A stretch of 64,000 bases of DNA from Inquilinus sp. Marseille-Q2685 (GTDB lineage: Bacteria; Pseudomonadota; Alphaproteobacteria; DSM-16000; Inquilinaceae). This document shows, piece by piece, positions 13,230-23,627 of the stretch. Every line of letters begins with the position of its first letter. Within the stretch, counting starts at the first letter, position 1. The stretch covers positions 1,302,001-1,366,000 of the forward strand of contig NZ_CAKAKL010000001.1 of the NCBI RefSeq assembly GCF_916619195.1. Direction: 5' to 3'. The notes beneath the pieces were generated by a model. It had not been told where the DNA came from. It did not search any database and saw only the letters and a list, made by a program, of their open reading frames with translations. A program made the position numbers and the translations under genes.

Positions 13230-13813
13230 TGCCGCAGCGTGAGCCGCCGCGCCTGCTCGGCCCCAGGGTCTTCCTGACCCTGGCCGGGCCGGCCGATGGC
13301 GCGGACCTCGCTGTCTTCCACGACCGGGAATGGGATCATCTCGGTCCCTGGATGCCGCCGCGCAGCGCCGCCTGGCGCACCGAGGCCCATTGGCGCCGCT
13401 GGGGCGCCGAGGCGGAGGACCTGTTCCTCGAGGACCGGGGCGTGCGGCTGGTACTGCGCCGGGTCGACCGGCCGGAGGCCGGCATCGTCGGGCAGCTGAA
13501 CCTGAACATGCTGGCGCGCGGCGCCTTCCAGGCTGCGACGCTGGGCTATCACATGGCGGCGGCGCAGCAGGGTCAGGGGCTGATGCGCGAGGCGCTGGAG
13601 ATGGCGATCTCCTACGCCTTCGGCCCCCTGGGCCTGCACCGGCTGATGGCCAACCACCTGCCGGAGAACGCCCGCAGCGCGGCGCTGCTGCAGCGCCTGG
13701 GCTTCGTCCGCGAGGGCTATGCCAAGGACTATCTGTTCATCGGCGGTGCCTGGCGCGACCACGTGCTGACGGCGCTGACCAACCCCGATCCGGTCGACCC
13801 GCCGACGGCGTAG
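13229..13813 (+). CDS. GNAT N-acetyltransferase, RimJ/RimL-like
   Basis: Predicted acetyl-CoA-dependent N-acetyltransferase of 194 residues. It has the order of RimJ/RimL-type enzymes: GIVGQLNLNML (β-strand region), the acetyl-CoA loop AAAQQGQGLMREALEMAI, and the C-terminal [29 protein letters not shown]. RimJ acetylates ribosomal protein S5, but many relatives act on other proteins or small molecules, so the substrate is open. Its start codon overlaps the carA stop (TGATG), so the two are co-translated. Confidence 0.88.
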
Positions 13814-13878
13814 CCCGGAACCTGCCTCCCCTCCCCGCCGTTGCCTTTTCACCAGGCCCATCGCAGCGAGGAGGCGAC

Positions 13879-14034
13879 ATGCCGGAGGACAGCCCCCAGG
13901 GGCGCCCGCCCACGCTCAACAAGCCCGAGGCCCGCCAGGGCGAGACCAGCGGCCGCATGCGCTGGGTGCTTCACGCCTCGATGGGCCTCGTGGTCGTGGC
14001 CTTCGCCATCATCCTGCTCTGGTGGGTGTTCTGA
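13879..14034 (+). CDS. Small single-span membrane protein
   Basis: Protein of 51 residues: a hydrophilic N-terminal half (PEDSPQGRPPTLNKPEARQG) and one C-terminal hydrophobic segment (ASMGLVVVAFAIILLWWVF) that would anchor it in the inner membrane. A strong GAGGAGG ribosome site lies 5 bases before the ATG, and a terminator hairpin follows the stop, which support a real gene. No family recognised. Confidence 0.65.
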   Translation: MPEDSPQGRPPTLNKPEARQGETSGRMRWVLHASMGLVVVAFAIILLWWVF

Positions 14035-14047
14035 CGGACACAAAGAA

Positions 14048-14069
14048 GGGGCGGCCGCGGGGCCGCCCC
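14048..14069 (-). terminator. Terminator hairpin between convergent small genes
   Basis: A 9-bp G+C stem (14048–14056/14061–14069) with loop GCGG. On the minus strand it is followed by a T-rich TTCTTTG tract, so it best serves the PRC-barrel gene; it may also stop the plus-strand small gene. Confidence 0.6.
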
Positions 14070-14094
14070 GAGTCTTCCCAGCCTGATGTCGCCG

Positions 14095-14481
14095 CTACAG
14101 CCAATAGGGCGGCACGCGGTAGTAGTCGTGCACCTGCCGCGCCCATTGCCGGTCGTCCCAGTCGAAGCTGTCGCCGGCCTCATGCGCCGGGGCGCCGCGC
14201 AGCTGATCCTCGGTGATGTCCAGCTCATAGGCGTCGAGCGCCTCGTTGTAGGTCAGCATCGACCACGGCAGGGCGTAGTAGTCCTCGCCGATGCCGAGGA
14301 AGCCGCCGAAGGTCATTACCGCATAGCCGACGCGGCCGGTCCGCTTGTCGATCATCACCCGCTGGATGGTGCCGATCCGGTCGCCGTTCGGCCGCCGCAC
14401 CGGGGTGTTCTCGACCTTGTCGCTGGCGATCAGCCGCTCGGTCTCGCGCGCGCTGAGATCGCGGGCTGCCTGGGCCTGCAT
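14095..14481 (-). CDS. PRC-barrel domain protein
   Basis: Protein of 128 residues with a PRC-barrel fold (NGDRIGTIQRVMIDKRTGRV … GYAVMTFGGFLGIGEDYYALPW), which in other proteins binds RNA or proteins or mediates assembly. The N-terminal RETERLIASDKVENTPVRR also occurs in stress-induced PRC-barrel proteins of alphaproteobacteria, from memory. The ATG at 14481 has a GGGAGAG ribosome site. It is divergent from a small proline-rich gene. Confidence 0.85.
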   Translation of the reverse strand: MQAQAARDLSARETERLIASDKVENTPVRRPNGDRIGTIQRVMIDKRTGRVGYAVMTFGGFLGIGEDYYALPWSMLTYNEALDAYELDITEDQLRGAPAHEAGDSFDWDDRQWARQVHDYYRVPPYWL

Positions 14482-14609
14482 GTCGCTCTCCCACAATGGT
14501 GGTCTCATCCAGGAAATGGCCCGGACGGGCCGCGGGTTCCCCGGAACCGGAGGCGGCGGCGGGCAATTGACCAGGAGACTGCCGATCCCGCAGATGCGAG
14601 GCCGCGACG

Positions 14610-14771
14610 ATGAGCGATCCGAAGCCGCCCCCCGACGATCCCACCCGCCCGCCGATGCCCAATCCGCGGCCGGACACGCCGCCGAACGAGCCGGGCCAGC
14701 CGCCGCCCGAGGTACCGCCGGACGGCCCGGCCGAACCGCCCCTGCCGGATCCGGTCCGGTTCCGGGCATGA
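14610..14771 (+). CDS. Small proline-rich protein
   Basis: Possible protein of 53 residues, about one third proline (PKPPPDDPTRPPMPNPRP and similar runs), without signal or membrane segment and probably unstructured. A GCGAGG ribosome-like site precedes the ATG. It lies between two minus-strand genes and its frame is not a shadow of either. High GC favours chance proline codons, so it may not be a real gene. Confidence 0.4.
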   Translation: MSDPKPPPDDPTRPPMPNPRPDTPPNEPGQPPPEVPPDGPAEPPLPDPVRFRA

Positions 14772-14775
14772 AAAA

Positions 14776-14799
14776 GGCCGGCACCCGCGAGTGCCGGCC
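14776..14799 (-). terminator. Rho-independent terminator of the Arg/Trp-rich protein gene
   Basis: On the minus strand a perfect 9-bp stem (14776–14784/14791–14799, loop of 6) is followed by TTTTT (14771–14775). It lies 26 bases after the stop of the gene that ends at 14826. Confidence 0.85.
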
Positions 14800-14825
14800 T
14801 TCATCGTCCTCAGATCGTGGCGCGG

Positions 14826-15170
14826 TCAGTAGCGCCAGTCGTACCGGTAGGGGCGACGGCCGTCGCGCCAGCGCCAGTCGTCGCGGTACCAGTACCGGTG
14901 GTCGCGGCGCCAGCTGTCGCGGTACCAGTGCCGGCGGTCGTGGCGCCAGTCCCGTCGCCAGTCGCGATGATCGCGCCGCCAGTCGCGGCGGTCGCGCCAG
15001 TTGCGATGGTCACGCCAGTCCACCTTGGTGTTGAGAGTCGCGTCCCCGTGCCACACCGCCGGCGCGGCCACGGGCGCGGGCGCCCGGTCCTGGGCGATGG
15101 CGGCGCCGGAGGCGCCGAGCAGCAGAGCCGCCGAAGCGGCCACGAGAACACGCTTCATACGAGACAACAT
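14826..15170 (-). CDS. Secreted Arg/Asp/Trp/Tyr-rich repeat protein
   Basis: Protein of 114 residues. The first 28 or so form a signal peptide (KRVLVAASAALLLGASGAAIAQ), followed by a short Ala/Pro linker. The second half is built from degenerate repeats of W-R-D/R-D-x-R type (for example NWRDRRDWRRDHRDW). It would be periplasmic or exported and highly charged and aromatic. Similar tails occur in RcnB-like proteins, but the RcnB core is not visible here. GAGG precedes the ATG at 15170; an ATG at 15158 has no such site. Confidence 0.75.
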   Translation of the reverse strand: MLSRMKRVLVAASAALLLGASGAAIAQDRAPAPVAAPAVWHGDATLNTKVDWRDHRNWRDRRDWRRDHRDWRRDWRHDRRHWYRDSWRRDHRYWYRDDWRWRDGRRPYRYDWRY

Positions 15171-15494
15171 AGGGCTGATCCCTCTTCCATCAACCGGCGA
15201 TGCTCCCTGGGGAACAGCCGGCTCCCACACTTCACGCCCCACACTGAAGATTCCGTCGCCCTCCCGGACAGTCCCCGAAAGCCTGCATCAAAAACCCGAG
15301 CTGTCGAGCCGCAGAATTCCTTTTCGAACACGAAGAGATCACAATGAAGTCACAATCCGATCTTGTCTCCAATTGCAATTCCAATCCGGGACTCAATTAT
15401 CAATAGACGAATATGGACGAGCAGGCACCGGCGCGGAAACGAACCCGGCCGGCATGTTCACCGGAAAGGCACGGATGAGCCGGCCCCGGAGCGG
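15171..15494. promoter_or_regulatory. 324-base gap with promoter of the Arg/Trp-rich protein and a direct repeat
   Basis: No gene seen. The part from 15310 to 15415 is unusually AT-rich for this window. TCACAAT occurs at 15339–15345 and 15350–15356, a direct repeat with an 11-base period, the layout bound side by side by OmpR-type response regulators. It is placed to control the minus-strand gene at 15170. Confidence 0.4.
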
Positions 15495-16367
15495 TCAGAG
15501 GATGGCGAGCGGCATCTTCCGCCGTGGCGGCGGGAAAGCCTGGTCCAGCGCCGTCAGATCGGCCTCGTCGAGGACGACGTCCAACGCCTTGCGATGGTCG
15601 CGCAGCCGCTCGACCCGGCTGGATTTCGGGATGGCGACGATGCCCTGCCGGGTCAGGAGCCAAGCCAACGCCACCGTGGCCGGCGCCGCGCCGTGCCGGC
15701 GGGAGACGCTGCCGAGGGCGGCGTTGCCAAGCAGCCGGCCCTGGCCGAGCGGCGAATAGGCCATCACCGGCAGGCCCCGGCCCTGGCACCAGGGCAGCAG
15801 GTCCCATTCAATGCCGCGGGCGGACAGGCTGTAGCAGACCTGGTTCGTCGCCGTGCGCTCGCCATCCGCCTGGCCGGTCCAGGCCTGCATGTCGTCGAGG
15901 TCGAAGTTGCTGACGCCCCAGTCGACCACCTTGCCGTCCTGCCGCAGCCGCTCGAACGCCTCGATGGTCTCGGCATAGGGCGTGCGGCCCTGCCAGTGCA
16001 GCAGGTACAGGTCGACCCGGTCGGTGCCGAGCCGGCGCAGGCTGCGCTCGCAGGCCTCGATCGCCGCGGTGCGGCCGGCATTGTGCGGATAGACCTTGCT
16101 GACCAGGAACACGCCGTCGCGGCGGCCGCGGATGGCCTGGCCCACCACCTCCTCGGCCCCGCCCTCGCCATACATCTCGGCAGTGTCGATCAGGGTCAGG
16201 CCGAGATCGAGGCCAGCGGCCAGCGCCGCCGCCTCCTCCTTCGCCCGGCGCCGGTCCTCGCCCATGCCCCAGGTGCCCTGCCCCAGGATCGGCATGGCGG
16301 CGCCGGAGGGCAGCGCCACCGTGGTCTCGCCCGCCGGCCGGCGGCGCAGCCCGTCTGTGCCGGTCAT
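15495..16367 (-). CDS. Aldo/keto reductase
   Basis: NADPH-dependent oxidoreductase of 290 residues with the TIM-barrel aldo-keto reductase pattern. The catalytic tetrad is visible: Asp and Tyr in LIDTAEMYGEG, Lys in FLVSKVYP and His in LYLLHWQG. The cofactor-binding end carries IPKSSRVERLRDH. Reduces aldehydes or ketones; the natural substrate is unknown. It follows the adenylate cyclase gene by 10 bases on the same strand. Confidence 0.92.
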   Translation of the reverse strand: MTGTDGLRRRPAGETTVALPSGAAMPILGQGTWGMGEDRRRAKEEAAALAAGLDLGLTLIDTAEMYGEGGAEEVVGQAIRGRRDGVFLVSKVYPHNAGRTAAIEACERSLRRLGTDRVDLYLLHWQGRTPYAETIEAFERLRQDGKVVDWGVSNFDLDDMQAWTGQADGERTATNQVCYSLSARGIEWDLLPWCQGRGLPVMAYSPLGQGRLLGNAALGSVSRRHGAAPATVALAWLLTRQGIVAIPKSSRVERLRDHRKALDVVLDEADLTALDQAFPPPRRKMPLAIL

Positions 16368-16377
16368 TCCATGCCTC

Positions 16378-17757
16378 CTATTCCGCGATCGCCATCCGAT
16401 CCTGCGGCACCGCGCCGGCCAGCGTCCAGATCGCCAGCGCGCCCTGCCGCCCGCGGATCTCCGCCTCGCCGGCCGGGCCGAAGGCGTCCAGCACCTCCCG
16501 CGGGCAGCCCTCGCGGCCTGCCTGGGACACCGCGGCGTCGCTGGCGACCACCCGGGCGGCCAGGCGGCGGCTCAGCCGCTCCAGCCGGCTGGCAACGTTG
16601 ACGGTGTCGCCGACGACGCCGAATTCGAGGCGCCGCTCGTCGCCGATATTGCCCATCACCACCAGCCCGTAATGCAGGCCGATGCCGACCTCGACCGGCG
16701 CCGCACCGCGGGCCTGCCGCTTGGCGTTCCAGCGCTCCACCTCGGCGCACATCGCCCGGGCGCAGCTGAGCGCGTTGGAAGCGTCGCGCGGGCCGGGCTG
16801 CGGCGTGCCGAAGGTCGCCATGACGCAGTCGCCGATATACTTGTCGATCGTGCCCTCATGGGCGAAGACCTGCTCGGCCATGCGGCGGTGGAAGCTGCGC
16901 AGCAGCGCCACCACCCGCTCCGGCGCCAGCCCCTCGGCCTGGCCGGAGAACCCGACGATGTCGACGAACAGGATCACCGCCGGCTGGCGCTGGATCTCGC
17001 CGAGCGGCGTGGCCGAAGCGGCCAGCCGGCCGACCAGGTTGGGCGAGAAGTAGCGCGACAGCGACGCCTTGGCCGCCTCCATCCGCGCCGCCCGCCCGAC
17101 CAGCCGGCGCGACCGCCACACGGCCAGCGCCAGCACCAGCGTCATCAGCACCAGGACGACGGTCTGGATCATCCACAGCGTGCTGCTGACGGCGTGCGGG
17201 TCGAGCGACATGGCGATGCGCATGACGTCGGGGTTCGGACCGTCGACCACGTCGTTGGCGCTGGTGACGATGCTGTCGGGCCGCGTCGCCAGCCAGGCGA
17301 AGCCGAGCGACCAGGAGACCGTCAGCGCCCCGCCGACCAGCAGCACCAGCTTGGGCGAATAGCTCAGCGCCACGCCGCACAGGAACAGCAGCAGGAACAG
17401 GAAGTTCGGGATCCGCTGGGTGAACTGGACCGGCAGGTCGGAGCTGAACAGCGGGTTCGGCGCCACCATGACGAAGGTCAGCACCGCCGCGTCCAGCACC
17501 AGGAAGGCGCCGACACCCCAGACGCCGATGCTGCCACGTCGCTGCAGCAGATAGGGGATCAGGCCGAGCACGAGGAAGACGGCCATGAGCGCGATATAGG
17601 CCAACGACCGCTCGACCGGGATCCATATCGCGACATAGACGGCCAGCAGCGCCAGCACCAGGACGCGGCCGTAGAAGACGTAGGACAGGCCGTCCCGCTC
17701 CTCCCGCTCCATGGCCCCCCGGATGCCAACGGGCGCCGCCTGCGCCGGTTTCGCCAT
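16378..17757 (-). CDS. Membrane-bound class III adenylate/guanylate cyclase
   Basis: Protein of 459 residues. About six hydrophobic segments occupy residues 25–220, followed by a cytosolic class III cyclase domain that makes cAMP (or cGMP). The two metal-binding aspartates are visible in ILFVDIVGFSG and KYIGDCVMATFG, and LEFGVVGDTVNVASRLERL covers the dimer and transition-state region. The ATG at 17757 is preceded by GGAGGG; a GTG at 17769 is the alternative. Co-directional with the aldo/keto reductase. Confidence 0.92.
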   Translation of the reverse strand: MAKPAQAAPVGIRGAMEREERDGLSYVFYGRVLVLALLAVYVAIWIPVERSLAYIALMAVFLVLGLIPYLLQRRGSIGVWGVGAFLVLDAAVLTFVMVAPNPLFSSDLPVQFTQRIPNFLFLLLFLCGVALSYSPKLVLLVGGALTVSWSLGFAWLATRPDSIVTSANDVVDGPNPDVMRIAMSLDPHAVSSTLWMIQTVVLVLMTLVLALAVWRSRRLVGRAARMEAAKASLSRYFSPNLVGRLAASATPLGEIQRQPAVILFVDIVGFSGQAEGLAPERVVALLRSFHRRMAEQVFAHEGTIDKYIGDCVMATFGTPQPGPRDASNALSCARAMCAEVERWNAKRQARGAAPVEVGIGLHYGLVVMGNIGDERRLEFGVVGDTVNVASRLERLSRRLAARVVASDAAVSQAGREGCPREVLDAFGPAGEAEIRGRQGALAIWTLAGAVPQDRMAIAE

Positions 17758-17944
17758 GCCGCCCTCCACCCGATGATGCGCAGGAAATGGGGCCTCCCTG
17801 TGGATTTCGCCAGGGTCCGGATGACGACAGGTCGCCCCTGCCCTGCGCCATGCGGTCGCCCCGGGGCTTTCCCCGCGCGCGTTCCTTCCTTATAAGAGCG
17901 CGCTCCTTCGGGAGCGTGCCCCCCGTACCCAGCAGGCCGCCCCC

Positions 17945-21196
<3,252 letters not shown>

Positions 21197-21284
21197 CACC
21201 GGGGGCAGGGATACGAGCAGGTCTGGAGGCCGGCGTCCTTGACGCCGGGCGTACCGCTTTTTGGCTTTTTGGGACTGGAGCGCG

Positions 21285-21758
21285 ATGGAAAAGGTGCCGA
21301 TGACCGCGGCGGGATACAACCGGCTGCAGGAAGAGTTGAAGCATCTGAAGAGCGTGGCGCGGCCCGAGGTGATCAAGGCGATCGCGGAGGCGCGCGAGCA
21401 TGGTGACCTGTCCGAAAACGCGGAATACCACGCGGCGCGCGAGCGCCAGAGCTTCATCGAAGGCCGGGTGATGGAGTTGGAGGACCGGATCAGCCGGGCC
21501 GAGATCATCGACACCTCCAAGCTGTCGGGCGACACCGTCAAGTTCGGCGCCACCGTGACGCTGGCGGATGAGGACACCGACGAGGAGATCACCTATCAGA
21601 TCGTCGGACAGGACGAGTCCGACATCAAGGAAGGCCGCCTGTCGATCACCGCCCCGCTGGCGCGCTCGCTGATCGGTAAGGCCGAGGGCGACCAGGTCGA
21701 GGTCACCACCCCCGGCGGTTCCAAGAGCTACGAGATCGTCGCGGTCCAGTTCGTCTGA
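21285..21758 (+). CDS. greA: Transcription elongation factor GreA
   Basis: Protein of 157 residues that rescues backtracked RNA polymerase by stimulating transcript cleavage. The N-terminal coiled coil carries the acidic tip ([16 protein letters not shown]), and the C-terminal FKBP-like domain ends with [14 protein letters not shown]-like text. The ATG at 21285 has a GGAG site; a reading from 21261 would add a non-homologous octapeptide. Lies 88 bases after carB on the same strand, a common alphaproteobacterial pairing. Confidence 0.96.
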   Translation: MEKVPMTAAGYNRLQEELKHLKSVARPEVIKAIAEAREHGDLSENAEYHAARERQSFIEGRVMELEDRISRAEIIDTSKLSGDTVKFGATVTLADEDTDEEITYQIVGQDESDIKEGRLSITAPLARSLIGKAEGDQVEVTTPGGSKSYEIVAVQFV

Positions 21759-21783
21759 CCCCCGATTTTCTCCAGATTTCGCG

Positions 21784-21809
21784 ACGGCCCCGCCTCTCGG
21801 CGGGGCCGT
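21784..21809 (+). terminator. Terminator hairpin after greA
   Basis: Perfect 11-bp stem (21784–21794/21799–21809) with TCTC loop, 25 bases after the greA stop. The following T-tract is weak (TCGCCTTC). Confidence 0.7.
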
Positions 21810-21908
21810 TCGCCTTCACGCTGCGCCGATGCGGGCGACCCGCCATTCCCACCGGACGGGGCCTGTGCTATACGGCGCGCATGACCCACGCTCTGCGATA
21901 TCCATGCG

Positions 21909-21937
21909 AAAAATCCACCTTCTGATCGGAAGGGTGG
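21909..21937 (-). terminator. Rho-independent terminator, minus strand
   Basis: Stem 21915–21922 with 21929–21937 (one bulged base, loop TGATCG) followed on the minus strand by ATTTTTC. It would stop leftward transcription coming from the arsenic-side MFS gene, 390 bases upstream, or a minus-strand RNA within the gap. Confidence 0.6.
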
Positions 21938-22069
21938 CAGAGCGGTCGTGTGTCGGTTTTCCAAGCCGTAGTTAACATTCAGCCCCAGCGAGAATCCGAT
22001 GCCCTTTCCCTGTCCGGGAAGGGTGCGGCCGCCGGGCCGGCTCCGACTTCTCCGCCAGCCTTCCGCGGC

Positions 22070-22153
22070 CCACGGGCTCGCCCACCGGTGAAGGCAAGGC
22101 GCTGTAAACGCCCCGCTCGCGCTGTGGTGGTTCGACTCCATCCCCGTGGACCA
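22070..22153 (+). tRNA. tRNA-like sequence, possible tRNA-Tyr (anticodon GTA)
   Basis: An 84-base sequence that folds largely as a tRNA. It has a perfect 7-bp acceptor stem (CCACGGG/CCCGTGG), discriminator A and encoded CCA, a T-arm GGTGG-TTCGACT-CCATC, an anticodon loop CTGTAAA with four of five stem pairs, and a 12-base variable region. GTA plus a long variable arm fits tRNA-Tyr. Departures: three bases (CTC) instead of T8 plus one base between acceptor and D-stem, only three D-stem pairs, and C1:G72 where bacterial tRNA-Tyr normally has G1:C72. It may be a divergent tRNA, a pseudogene or a relic. Confidence 0.45.
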
Positions 22154-22161
22154 GACCTCCC

Positions 22162-22180
22162 GGATCCGCCTGGCGGATCC
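22162..22180. repeat. Palindrome just after the tRNA-like sequence
   Basis: GGATCCGCC and GGCGGATCC face each other around a single T. It could form a hairpin at the 3′ side of the tRNA-like sequence, but there is no T-run. Confidence 0.45.
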
Positions 22181-22329
22181 GACAGGACAGGATCGATGGC
22201 GAATTCCGGCGCGGCGACACCGTCGAGGGACGTCGCGCCGTCCCTTGTCGTCATCGGCGGTGCAGGCAGGCCGTAAGGGCGGCGCGCCGGAACCTTGACG
22301 CGCCGTTCGACCCGGCCGTCTGCACCGCA

Positions 22330-23607
22330 TCACCTGTGCCCCGCTTCGGCGGGGTCGGTTGCCTTGACGACAGCTGTGATGCGGCCAGTCGCGGTGCCCG
22401 TCCGCCGCAGGATCTCCAGAAACACCAGACCCGCCAGACTGCCGAGACCGGCCGTCAGCCAGAGGGCCGGCGCAGGCCCCAGCCGGCCCAGCAGCGCGGC
22501 GAACAGGAACGGCGCCAGGGCGGACACGATGTGGACGACGCTGGAGATCCAGCCGAGCCGCTCGGCGTAGCCGGCGCGCCCGAACAGCGCCAGCGGCACC
22601 GTGCCGCGGACGATGCTGTTCAGGCCGGATCCCAGGCCGAACAGGATTGCGAAACCGATCGCCGCCGCCAGGGCGGGCGCGCCGAGCAGCAGCAGCCCGA
22701 GCGCCAAGGACGGCAGACCGACGGCGACGGTAGCGAGGCCGACCGGGCTGGCGCGGCGGCCGGCCGTCATGGTCAGGAACCGGCTCAGCACCTGGGCCGG
22801 GCCGAACAGGCTGCCGACCAGAAGGCTGCCGGCGCCGAGGCCGAGCGCCCCGAGCAGCGGGACCATGTGTACCAGCACGGCCGAGGAGACGAAGCCGGCC
22901 AGGGAGAAGCCGATCGTGGCCAGCACCAGGAGGGCGCGGCGGTCCTGACGCCGATCTCCGGCGTCCTCGAGGGCCACGGCGGCGGCCGGATGCACCGTCG
23001 GAACGACCGTCCGGGCCAGGCTGCGGAGCCAGAGATGGATCGGCAGGCACAGCAGCAGATGCAGCGCGGCGAAGACCAGATAGACCTCGCGCCAGGTCAG
23101 GTGGTCCTGCAGCGCGGCGGTGGCCGGCCAGAACAGGGTCGAGGCGAAGCCGGCGATCAGGGTCAGATGGGTGATACTGCGCTGGGCGCCGAAGCCGACG
23201 ACCTGGACCAGTGCCGGGAAGGCAACCTCGTAGAGGACGAAGGACGCGGCCAGCTGGATCGCGACCAGCCCCAGGGCCAGGCCCAGCGGCCCGGGTGCCG
23301 CGGTGCAGGCGACGAGCGCGGCGGCCGCGGCGACCGAGCCCAGGGCCATGACCCGGCCGGCGCCGTGACGGTCGACCCAGCGGCCGCAGCGCGGGCCGAG
23401 CAACGCCCCCGCCAGGAGCGCCGCCGAGAAGGCGCCGTACACGGCGTCCTGCGACCAGCCGATATCGGCGGCCATCCCGGCGGCCAGGATGCTGAAGCTG
23501 TAGTAGAGCGTGCCGTAGCCGATGATCTGGGTCAGCCCGAGCCCGGCGATGACCCCGAGGAGGCACCGTCCGGAGACCGGACCGGCCGCGCCGGTCGCCT
23601 CAGCCAT
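22330..23607 (-). CDS. MFS exporter in the arsenic island
   Basis: Inner-membrane carrier of 425 residues with about 12 hydrophobic segments and the MFS loop motif (GPRCGRWVDRHGAGRVM). It is 20 bases downstream of the flavoprotein gene and presumably in the same transcript. MFS proteins in ars clusters (ArsK, ArsJ) are known to export arsenite, organoarsenicals or modified arsenate. This one could export a product of its flavoprotein or acetyltransferase neighbours. The sequence does not show which, and a non-arsenic role is possible. Confidence 0.87.
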   Translation of the reverse strand: MAEATGAAGPVSGRCLLGVIAGLGLTQIIGYGTLYYSFSILAAGMAADIGWSQDAVYGAFSAALLAGALLGPRCGRWVDRHGAGRVMALGSVAAAAALVACTAAPGPLGLALGLVAIQLAASFVLYEVAFPALVQVVGFGAQRSITHLTLIAGFASTLFWPATAALQDHLTWREVYLVFAALHLLLCLPIHLWLRSLARTVVPTVHPAAAVALEDAGDRRQDRRALLVLATIGFSLAGFVSSAVLVHMVPLLGALGLGAGSLLVGSLFGPAQVLSRFLTMTAGRRASPVGLATVAVGLPSLALGLLLLGAPALAAAIGFAILFGLGSGLNSIVRGTVPLALFGRAGYAERLGWISSVVHIVSALAPFLFAALLGRLGPAPALWLTAGLGSLAGLVFLEILRRTGTATGRITAVVKATDPAEAGHR

Positions 23608-23627
23608 GATGATGTCTTTCCCGTCGC

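Larger units (their letters stand above)
21810..22329. other. Gene-poor structured stretch between greA and the arsenic island
   Basis: No credible protein gene in about 520 bases. It holds a minus-strand terminator-like hairpin (21909–21937), a hairpin of CCCTTTCCC with GGGAAGGG (about 21993–22024), a tRNA-like sequence (22070–22153) and a GGATCC-ended palindrome (22162–22180). The segment 21929–21969 read on the plus strand also resembles the 5′ half of a tRNA (GGTGGCAGAGCGGT …), but no matching T-arm follows it. Confidence 0.5.

Noticed and set aside
21929-22007. A complete second tRNA (Gly- or Cys-like) starting at 21929
   Set aside because: The acceptor could pair with CCTTTCC downstream, but no T-stem or T-loop fits and no CCA follows.
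22070-22153. Acceptor part of a permuted two-piece tmRNA
   Set aside because: The 5′ acceptor strand lies upstream in normal order, the acceptor lacks the G3:U70 alanine identity, and no tag-coding piece is seen nearby.
21728-23566. Minus-strand open frame through the gap with text such as GMESNHHSA
   Set aside because: This kind of spurious protein is a known by-product of reading antisense through tRNA-like sequence; the rest is a shadow of the MFS gene.
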